A program made the translations under genes and the position numbers. DNA of 64,000 nt from NCBI GenBank assembly GCA_950097015.1, contig CATNEN010000038.1, positions 32,078,501-32,142,500 on the forward strand, read 5' to 3'. This document shows, piece after piece, positions 44,301-52,696 of the stretch (positions within the stretch are counted from its first letter, which is position 1; every line of letters begins with the position of its first letter). The notes under the pieces were generated by a model, which saw nothing but the letters and a program-made list of their open reading frames with translations, did no database searches and was not told where the DNA came from. This DNA comes from Macrostomum hystrix. Taxonomy: Eukaryota; Platyhelminthes; Macrostomidae.

Positions 44301-46990
44301 TTGAAGACACGGGATCCGAGGGAGAGAATAAATATTGGTTTGAGAAAAGAGACGAACGTAAAATCATGCAAGCATTGGATAGGAGAGATGAGGCACAGAA
44401 CCGATGATACCACCGAGACGAGACAGGGGATAAATGAGACACGGGAGAGATGAGACATGAAAGGGATGAGACACGGGAGAGATGAGACACGGGAGAGATG
44501 AGATACGGGAGAGAGATGAGATACGGGAGAGATGAGACACGGGAGAGATGAGATACGGGAGAGAGATGAGATACGGGAGAGAGATGAGATACGGGAGAGA
44601 TGAGACACGGGAGAGATGAGACATGAAAGGGATGAGACACGGGAGAGATGAGACACGGGAGAGATGAGATACGGGAGAGAGATGAGATACGAGAGAGATG
44701 AGACACGGGGAGAGATGAGACACGGGAGATACGAGACACGGGAGAGACGAGACACGGGAGAGATGAGACACGGGAGAGATGATACACGGGAGAGATGAGA
44801 CACGGGAGAGATGATACACGGGAGAGATGAGACACGGGAGATACGAGACACGGGAGAGATGAGACACGGGAGAGATGAGACACGGGAGAGATGAAACACG
44901 GGAGAGATGAGACACGGGAGAGATGAGATACGGGGAGAGATGAGACACGGGAGAAACGAGACACGGGAGAGATGAGACACGGGAGAGATGATACACGGGA
45001 GAGATGAGACACGGGAGAGATGATACACGGGAGAGATGAGACACGGGAGATACGAGACACGGGAGAGATGAGACACGGGAGAGATGAGACACGGGAGAGA
45101 TGAAACACGGGAGAGATGAGACACGGGAGAGATGATACACGGGAGAGATGAGACACGGGAGAGATGAGACACAGGAGAGATGAGACTGGGGAGAGATGAG
45201 ACACGGGAGATACGAGACACGAGACAGGGGAGAAGCAGGCAGTGTTTGTCAGCGGATGTTAGGGGCCAGAGCCAGATCTTTTCAACCCGTCCAACCAATA
45301 GGTAATGTTAGCTGGAACACTCTTGATTGCAAAATTTGTCAAGCGCTTTAGCATTAAAAAAATTGAATTGAAAAGGTCGGGAAGTCATTTAAATCGAGCT
45401 GTTTGCTATAAAGTGCTCAGCGCAATGCGCTCTTTGAAAAAGCGCTGAAATTGCTGGCGCGGCAGCAGAGCTTGCTCCACAACTCCTTTGTAGATTTGTT
45501 TGGCACCAATTTCTGTTCCGCTTTGAGTAAATATTATCTATCGGGCATGCATGCGCTGCCACAAATTTGCACTTTTAATTCCCTGCTCTCCTCCACTCAA
45601 ACCCTGGCGATGATGACGTCAATGGCCTGCGCGCCTTAGAGTCCGAGCAGCAGTATTAGGAGAGGGTGGGACAGGACAAGAACTGGGGGAAGGGAGAACT
45701 GTTCGAGAAAGGACAAAAACTAGAGGGACATTTGGGGGTGGCAGAGAGACGAGAGTGAGAGAGGAAATTCTCGGTGCTTTGGGTTCAGCGAAATTTTCAT
45801 TGCTCCTTCTGTTGCCCCGTCTTCCCTTCCCCCCCCATTTTTCTACTGCCGTCTCCCCAACCGCCGAACGCCCCCGACCACTTGCCGTGCACTCTTACAG
45901 TGAATCCTTGCCTAGATATTGCGCGTCAGCGTTGAAACGCCGCGGCCTGTGCCTAAAAATAGAACTCACACTAGCCAGCGGTGGCACCCCCGCGCTGTCT
46001 CTGCGTCTCCCAATGCACTCTCTCTCACTGAATGGCCTTCGTGTGGGATTTTTGGGACTGAGATGTGGCGGCAGTCAAATTTGGCATCGGCAGTCTCTGA
46101 TCACCAGGAAGCAGTTGAGGAAGAGAAAGATGTCGCATTCCCCTACCCAACAGTGTGGGGAAAGTGTCTCCATTGAACTTGAAGCTCCTGGGCTGTGCTC
46201 TGTCTGCATGGGTGATTGTGCGGAAAAAATAACAAAACTATAAAGAGCAGCTCACCTGGAGAACGACTGCGGGCACAGGTGGCATTCGTATGGCCTCGTG
46301 TTGCTATGGAGACGGAGATGCCTATTGAGCATGTCGCTGCGGTTGAAACAGCGGCCGCAGAATTGACAGGGGTGACCGCCGCTTGCTGAAGTTGGCGACT
46401 TGGCCGAAGCTCTCCGCCCTGACTGCTGCCTGGAATGCTGTTGCTGCTGCTGCTGTTGCTGCTGCTGCTGATAGAGCTGACTCTGCTGCGGCGGGAACAA
46501 GAAGTGCGGAGTAGGCAGATGGCCGCTGTTCGGAGTTTGGGGCGCGCTTTGGCACAGTCGAAATTGCTCAGTAAAAAAGAATAAATTTGAGTGCGGCTGC
46601 TGCTGTTGCTGCTTTTGATGCTGCATCTGCTGCTGCTGCTGTAGCTGCCTCTGCTGTTGCTGAAGCCTCAACGCCTGCTTGCTCTGCTGCTGCTGCTGCT
46701 GATGCTCGGCAGTGTTGAGGCTAAATGGCGATTGAGTTGGCGAGAACGGATCGGATTCAAAGTCGACAGACGGATGGCTGGACGAGCTGTTGGAACCGAG
46801 GCGACGCTGCTCCGGCATCGAAGCGGAGCTCGAGTGTCTCACTCCCGGCACAGTCAAGAGTCCGAGGCCGCTCGGAGGCATTAGATGTACCGACGAAGGC
46901 TCGTCACGGCCAGACAAGTAGCGATCGCGCAGCAGTTTCTTGTAGCCACCTGCCTGCCCGACCGCATCTGGCGGCGGAGGCGGCGGCGGC

Positions 46991-47030
<40 letters not shown>

Positions 47031-47044
47031 GCTGAAAGAAAGCA

Positions 47045-47095
<51 letters not shown>

Positions 47096-47218
47096 TCATT
47101 AAAAGCTGCTCCACTGGAACCTCCCATTGTTGTGGATGGCCCGCTACTATTGCGTCTGCGCATGCGTTTCTGATAGATTTGAGCCTGCGTCATCTTCTCT
47201 AGTAGACCGGAGAAGTCT

Positions 47219-47295
<77 letters not shown>

Positions 47296-47442
47296 ATAAA
47301 TCTGATGATTCGACAACGGCTGCATCTGCGCTGTCGGCTCGAAGTCAAAGTTCATTTGCCGCTTGACGCCCCTTATTAGCGGCGAGGTGACACTGCTAGC
47401 AGACGGCGGCGGCGAAGTTGACGACGCTTCAACGTTGGACAT
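35323..47442 (-). CDS. Polyglutamine transcription factor with three EGR-like C2H2 zinc fingers
   Basis: Exon 1 is 47442-46256 and exon 2 is 35503-35323 (stop TAA). The joint TCC-AG|A restores an Arg codon and completes finger 2, giving 455 residues. Fingers: C359-C362-H375-H379, C387-C390-H403-H407, C415-C418-H431-H435, separated by SNTRPYE and TGEKPYT linkers. The base-contacting positions read RSDMLNR, RSDHLST and RRDMITR, close to the RSD-type helices of EGR/Krox factors, so a GC-rich site with a central TGG is expected. N-terminal to the fingers are several polyGln tracts (one of about 22), a run of about 20 prolines, and Ser-rich sequence. Only 20 residues follow the last finger. EGR orthology is an inference; another RSD-finger subfamily is possible. 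A 5' UTR intron probably ends just before the ATG (TTGCTTAG, about 47461). Confidence 0.87.
35613..37475. repeat. 16-bp minisatellite in the zinc-finger gene intron
   Basis: About 115 units of GAGATGAGACACGGGA, with 17-bp variants (GACATGGGGAGC, ACTGGGGA). The variant order at 35755-35960 is repeated at 35995-36140, and another block recurs at 36640-36790. Minus-strand frames of more than 600 codons ([16 protein letters not shown] repeats) are artefacts of a 16-bp unit. Confidence 0.96.
37471..40400. repeat. Segmental duplication, copy A
   Basis: Unique sequence of about 0.95 kb, an 11-bp array and unique sequence of about 0.8 kb. All three recur in the same order at 41899-44460. Copies A and B differ by scattered substitutions, array length, and a roughly 41-bp segment present only in B (near 42106). 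A 38-bp subunit (CACTGTTTTACAGCAATAG and following bases) is present about 3 times here and about 5 times in B. The short open frame 38109-38303 is identical in both copies but shows no protein-like features. Confidence 0.93.
38425..39600. repeat. 11-bp minisatellite, copy A
   Basis: Units of TTTCTGTCTAG and TCTCTGTCTAG interspersed with shorter TCTCTAG and TTTCTAGTAGC variants. It occupies about 1.2 kb of the intron. Confidence 0.95.
40390..41898. repeat. 16-bp minisatellite, second block, with an 884-bp internal duplication
   Basis: Same GAGATGAGACACGGGA family as 35613-37475. A distinctive non-canonical stretch (GAGGCACAGAACCGATGATA and following) appears at 40339 and again at 41223, marking an 884-bp repeated block. 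Confidence 0.94.
41899..44460. repeat. Segmental duplication, copy B
   Basis: Second copy of the 37471-40400 segment. The 11-bp array is shorter here. The GAGGCACAGAACCGATGATA marker recurs near 44388, again leading into a 16-bp array. Confidence 0.93.
42965..43653. repeat. 11-bp minisatellite, copy B
   Basis: Same TTTCTGTCTAG family as copy A, about 0.7 kb, with additional TTTATCTCTAG variants not seen in A. Confidence 0.95.
44440..45232. repeat. 16-bp minisatellite, third block
   Basis: GAGATGAGACACGGGA units with additional GATACGGGAGA and GATGATACACGGGA variants and a repeated ACGAGACACGGGAGA junction. The block at 44700-44880 closely matches 44930-45110. Confidence 0.94.
45233..46255. 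promoter_or_regulatory. Only long non-repetitive part of the zinc-finger gene intron; CRE and MEF2-type sites
   Basis: About 1 kb of unique sequence directly downstream of the exon 1 donor. It contains a perfect palindromic CRE, TGACGTCA (45614-45621), and a perfect MEF2 consensus, CTAAAAATAG (45953-45962). Together they suggest an intronic enhancer, which is an inference. No exon with matching phase is seen. Confidence 0.4.
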
Positions 47443-48463
47443 TCTCTGTTGCTTCTTCTAAGCAAAGAGTAACAATAAGAGTGTATTTAGGCTAAGATGG
47501 CCTGCTAAATATATGCATTATTTATGCGAATCGGATCTAGGAGAGTCTCAAGCCAACAAAAAAGCACTTACCAGATCGCCGAAAGCTACAAGACAGCAAA
47601 GCCAGCAAAGTGTTTCAATTTAGAAGGAGAGACAAAGGCTAAAGTCCGCTTTAGTTAGATATTTATTGTCCAACTCCGATAGTGCTGACTGCAGTAGAGG
47701 CTTGTGTGTGTGGGGGTGGTTGTTTGAGGCACGCCTTGCACATGCGCTAGCTTCACAATCCAGCTGGCACATCCAGGCTGGCAGTACGATTTGTGGGGGG
47801 GAGGTGCCGTGGTGGCGCACTTATTTTTAAAGTTTTTTCTCTCGCTCTCTCTCCTGTCTGTCTCAGCCTGCAGCCAACCCGCGCCAGGGGGAGGTGGGGT
47901 GGGTAGTCGGAGGGTCTGCACGCGCCTGTCAGAGCCGACCAACCAATGAGGGACTAAGTTGATGGGGACTGCAGTGACTCTCAGTGCTGCTGCTGCCTGC
48001 TGCTGCTGCTGCTGAGGCGGGTGTCGCGGTCAGCAAATTTTGGGGTTGGCTTGTAAAAAGAACTTTTCTTTCGCGTGTTTGTGTGCGATAGAGGGTGCGA
48101 GGGTAGTGACGCACCCTTACACGCGCACTGCATCGGACCCTCGAGAGAGAGAGCTGGCCGGTCTAGGGGGGTGGGGTGGGTCGCGGCTGCATTGCCTGCC
48201 CTGGCCACCATGCGCCTCTTGTTTTTTTCTCTTCTGGTGCTTGAGTGGGCGGGCGGGCCCTGGGTTCGCTCGCGTGGGCGGTTCGGTAGAAGCTTTAGAG
48301 ACCCATTGCCGCAAGGATTATAAAGGCAGACACAAAGACTCAATTGGTTCAAAATTATTCTAAGTGATTCAATTTATGAAGCCACATTCCACAGAATGAC
48401 TCAAGCTCCCTAGATGGTCATAGGCTTTTAAGAATATAATAATTGCAGGAGGGCTTCTGGCAA
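47443..48463 (-). promoter_or_regulatory. Probable 5' UTR and promoter region of the zinc-finger gene
   Basis: GC-rich unique sequence upstream of the minus-strand ATG. An acceptor (TTACTCTTTGCTTAG) ends about 18 bp before the ATG, implying a 5' UTR intron. An ACCAACCAATGAG element lies near 47938-47950. The exact start of transcription cannot be placed. Confidence 0.4.
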
Positions 48464-48786
48464 TGGCACATCATTTGGTGACACTGGACCCGCAGCCAGC
48501 GAGGAGGCAATTCTGCCCATTCCGCTGACTCCTGGGGCACACACGCACACAGATACTGTACTCAGGCACACGCTCACACAGGTGTGTACATCTGCCCTGA
48601 CTTTCTCATCGTCAGGCAGAGTACACTCACACTGTGCCTTGGAGGTTGGCCCTCGAGGGCGCAAATTGCACGACAAGCCCCCAAGCCTTCTCTCCGCGGC
48701 TGCGCCTTAATTTAATGTGGCCTCACCGCGGAATCGAACTTAGGAACCGTAACGCAAACGCGTTAACGGCTCTGCCACTCATCCCC
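48464..48786 (-). mobile_element. tRNA-derived SINE, copy 2
   Basis: Second copy of the 6053-6354 element, same orientation. On the minus strand the head has an A box (GAGTGGCAGAGCCG, plus about 48768-48782) and a near-perfect B box (AGTTCGATTCC, plus about 48730-48740), about 30 bp apart as in tRNA genes. The body has an extra CA-rich stretch of about 20 bp relative to copy 1. No cloverleaf closes, so it is a SINE and not a tRNA gene. Confidence 0.8.
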
Positions 48787-49317
48787 TTGTCATAGGCTTG
48801 CCTTTTGCTTTTTATTCATTGTGGAATATTTTTGACAATTAAGCAAAGGCCTTCGAAATTCGGTAGCAACAAAGCTCTATTCCATCTGCTTCTGTTAAAA
48901 TTCAGTCAATTCACGATCGCGACTCCCGGGATCAACTCAATCTGGCTTGTCATGAGCCGACAAGAGGTGAGCCAGGCCGTAGAAAACATACCGCTTCAAT
49001 GGCTCTGCAACTGACAGGTACAATAGAATAGTCAAATTATATATTTTGAATCAATTGCTATGATACAAAAATCGAGATGCTTATTGAATTGACAAGTGTG
49101 AAATAGAAAATTAAAATGAAACGATTTTATTGATTCAAATAAAAGGCACGTCCTTGAAATATTGGAGAGGTCACAGAAAAAAATTAGCTCACAATTTTGT
49201 GTTTACCATTCATCTGCCTGACCTTACAAATAAAGATAGCAAGGATAAACTAAAAGTACACTGTTTTATTCGTAGAAATAACAAGACTGTACAGTTAGAT
49301 TATAGAGTGAAAGGAAA
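48787..49317. other. AT-rich spacer
   Basis: Non-repetitive sequence. Short open frames only, with no recognisable product. Confidence 0.4.
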
Positions 49318-50060
49318 TTTATTGAGATTGGAGAGTGACAAGTCTGAGATTTATTGAGATTGGAGAGTGACAAGTCTGAGATTTATTGAGATTGGAGAGT
49401 GACAAGTCTGAGATTTATTGAGATTGGAGAGTGACAAGTCTGAGATTTATTGGGGTTGGAGAGTGACAAGTCTGAGATTTATTGAGATTGGAGAGTGACA
49501 AGTCTGAGATTTATTGAGATTGGAGAGTGACAAGTCTGAGATTTATTGAGATTGGAGAGTGACAAGTCTGAGATTTATTGAGATTGGAGAGTGACAAGTC
49601 TGAGATTTATTGAGATTGGAGAGTGACAAGCCTGAGATTTATTGAGATTGAAGAGCGACAAGTCTGAGATTTATTGAGATTGGAGAGTGACAAGTCTGAG
49701 ATTTATTGAGATTGAAGAGCGACAAGCCTGAGATTTATTGAGATTGGAGAGTGACAAGTCTGAGATTTATTGAGATTGGAGAGTGACAAGTCTGAGATTT
49801 ATTGAGATTGGAGAGTGACAAGTCTGAGATTTATTGAGATTGGAGAGTGACAAGCCTGAGATTTATTGAGATTGGAGAGTGACAAGTCTGAGATTTATTG
49901 AGATTGAAGAGCGACAAGCCTGAGATTTATTGAGATTGGAGAGTGACAAGTCTGAGATTTATTGAGATTGGAGAGTGACAAGTCTGAGATTTATTGAGAT
50001 CGATGAGTGACAAGTCTGAGATTTATTGGGTTAGAGAGTGACAAGTCTGAGATATGTTGA
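49318..50060. repeat. 32-bp minisatellite, about 23 copies
   Basis: Units containing GAGTGACAAGTCTGAGATTT then ATTGAGATTGGA. Variants GCCTGAG and AAGAGCGAC recur as pairs. Confidence 0.95.
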
Positions 50061-50894
50061 GAATGAGAGACTGAGATTTTTTAGCTCAAAGTGCACTTGT
50101 TTCGGGTATTGAGATGGACAAGCAAAGACTGAGCAGTGGGCCAGCAGGTGGGGAGTTGTTATAGTTTGCAATTTCGTTGCAAGTTACTGCAATTTCGTCA
50201 TGTAACACACAAATCTGGTTCTCGCATAGTTAAGCGCTGAGCTGTTTTTGTGTCCTGTGGGACACGGGTAGGATTGGGCACAGCCCCTTGGCGTCCTTAA
50301 AATTCTTCTGACGCAATTCTGTCTCCCTTCCCATAGAGGAAGAGAAAAAGAAAAGACAAAAAGGATGAGGGTGCCAATGAGGGGATTAGAAATTTCGCGA
50401 GGAGCTAAAGATGGAATTCGTGTCACTTGATTCATTTGAAATCCAACGCCTGGCTTTGTGTCGCTGGCTAAGAATTTCTTGTCCCGCATTTTATAAATTT
50501 GTTAGGTTGGGATTAAATGATTAAAACAAGTCAATGGGAAAGACTGTGAAAAGACTATCAAATCTGTCTTTAGCTTGCACCTGTATGTCAACCGTTATCT
50601 CCCTGTCGGACTGTTATTAGACACTGTCCAGCACCCCTTACCTAAATAGGCCACAGCGCACAGGCCGGCTCAAGCCATTCCAACCCCACCACCTCAAAGC
50701 CGCCTGCCCACGGCGCGCCCTACCCCCCAACCAATCGCCATGCGAGAGCACAATGGGGGGTGACACAGACGGTGGCCGCAGCCAATCAGATAAAGTGGGG
50801 AGAGAAATTGCGACTAAGCGAGATGAAAACAATAACAAGGGTGAGCTAAACGGGCGTTCACTAATTTGTTTAACACCCAAGTGGTTATCCAAAG
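50061..50894. other. Unique intergenic sequence with CCAAT boxes
   Basis: Contains AACCAATCG near 50730 and AGCCAATCAG near 50780 in a GC-rich stretch, which could be a promoter for a gene I cannot place. An open minus-strand frame at 50184-50489 has no recognisable domain. Confidence 0.35.
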
Positions 50895-51020
50895 CGGGTT
50901 GTTGCCTAGTGATTAATAGAGGGTCGGACTCATGACTTAAAGGTCGGGGGTTCGATTCCCGACTCAGTTTTTCAGTTCACCTAGCTGTTAAATGGGTACT
51001 CAGCATTTCCAGCATTTAAT
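50895..51020 (+). mobile_element. Second tRNA-like SINE family, head and part of body
   Basis: TTGCCTAGTGATTAATAGAG is followed by a strong B box GGTTCGATTCC (50949-50959), then by TTCACCTAGCTGTTAAATGG. A related tail (CAGCTGTAAAATGAGTTCC) occurs after the 11-bp arrays near 39605 and 43658. The acceptor stem does not pair, so this is not a functional tRNA gene. Confidence 0.6.
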
Positions 51021-51509
51021 CAGTAATTGACCGATTTTAGAGATGTACTTTTAGTCAGAGGGTCTATGATTCTGTCAGCTCCGATTTTCTTTCCAATTTC
51101 TGAGAAGACAGTTTTTTCTGTCATTTAAAGTGCTTTTTTCCTAACAAAGGTGTCCCGGGGTTAATTTTTTGTCCTTTTAGCTACAAAAACCTCCACCTAG
51201 GCCATTGTTATCCAAATTTCAATAGTCTGGATTGTGCTTTTACGAGATTGCACCGCGGTTCCGATAATGGACTTTTCTTGAAAAGTTCTTCTAAAAGATT
51301 CTTTATCGGTAGCTTAACTCCTTTTGACACTATAGCTCTATTTAAATGGAACACATTTATTATTAACCGTTTTCTAAACGTGAAAAAATACATTTGTCGA
51401 TACTGGCTACTAAAATAAGTAGCTAGTGCTTTCTTAAATAAAAAATTACATCAGCACTAAAACCAATCATGGCAGTAAAGATCTATAAGAAATCCAAACT
51501 AAAAAACGG
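51021..51509. other. AT-rich spacer
   Basis: No gene, RNA or repeat recognised. Confidence 0.4.
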
Positions 51510-52312
51510 TCAACAAGCATCCCAAATGTCTAACAGCATCCCAAATGTCTAACAGCATCCCGAATGTCCAGGAGGATCCAAAGTGTCTAACAGCATCCCA
51601 AATTTCTAACAGCATCCCAAAGAGTCTAACAGCATCCCAAATGTCTAACAGCATCCCAAATGTCTAACAGCATCCCGAATGTCCAGGAGGATCCAAAGTG
51701 TCTAACAGCATCCCAAATTTCTAACAGCATCCCAAAGAGTCTAACAGCATCCCAAAGAGTCTAACAGCATCCCAAATATCTAACAGCATCCCAAAGAGTC
51801 TAACAGCATCCCAAAGAGTCTAACAGCATCCCAAAGAGTCTAACAGCATCCCAAAATGTCTAACAGCATCCCAAAGAGTCTAACAGCATCCCAAAGAGTC
51901 TAACAGCATCCCAAATATCTAACAGCATCCCAAAGAGTCTAACAGCATCCCAAAGAGTCTAACAGCATCCCAAAGAGTCTAACAGCATCCCAAATATCTA
52001 ACAGCATCCCAAATGTCTAACAGCATCCTAAGTGTCTAACAGCATCCCAAATGTCTAACAGCATCCCGAATGTCTAACAGGATCCAAAGTGTCTAACAGC
52101 ATCCCAAATGTCTAACAGCATCCTAAGTGTCTAACAGCATTCCAAATTTCTAACAGCATCATAAGTGTCTACCAGCATCCCAACTGTCTAACAGCATCCC
52201 AAAGAGTCTAACAGCATCCCAAAATGTCTAACAGCATCCCAAAGAGTCTAACAGCATCCCAAATATCTAACAGCATCCCAAAATGTCTAACAGCATCCCA
52301 AAATGTCTAACA
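51510..52312. repeat. 19/20-bp minisatellite, about 40 copies
   Basis: Units TAACAGCATCCCAAAGAGTC (20 bp) and TAACAGCATCCCAAATGTC (19 bp). The reverse complement carries the CTGTTAGAC core found in the GPCR and PRMT7 intron arrays. Blocks of mixed units recur in order. Confidence 0.95.
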
Positions 52313-52549
52313 GCACCTGAAAGTCAACCCAAAGTCAACTTATTGGGCAGTCCGTACAATTTTATTCGCCTAATTTAGATAATTTTTGCTTTTTTGTGCT
52401 GAAAAAGTTAGATGCATTTCGCGCACAACAAGTTGAGTCTACTAAATTGGCGATTTTTCCTATTTTCTGCTCAATTTGGAGCAAATATGAAAAAACGCCA
52501 CTTTATAGTGATTAAGGTATGAGAAATTTTCCCATTTTTAGATGGACTT

Positions 52550-52696
52550 TTCTCTCACAACTGTTAGAACTTCTCTCACACCTGTTAGAACTTCTCTCAC
52601 ACCTGTTAGAACTTCCCTTACACCTGTTAGAACTTCCCTCATACCTGTTAGAATTTCCCTCACACCTGTAAGGACTTCCCTTACACCTGTTACACC
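52550..52696. repeat. 21-bp minisatellite, about 7 copies
   Basis: Units CACACCTGTTAGAACTTCTC plus T, directly abutting the large 16-bp cluster. Confidence 0.9.

Noticed and set aside
45451..45639. 62-codon frame in the zinc-finger gene intron
   Set aside because: No phase-compatible splice sites and no domain. The region is better read as regulatory.
48768..48782. Possible functional tRNA gene on the minus strand
   Set aside because: A and B boxes are present but the cloverleaf does not close and the region is a dispersed repeat.
50901..50965. Possible functional tRNA gene
   Set aside because: The B box is good, but acceptor and anticodon stems do not pair and a SINE-type body follows.
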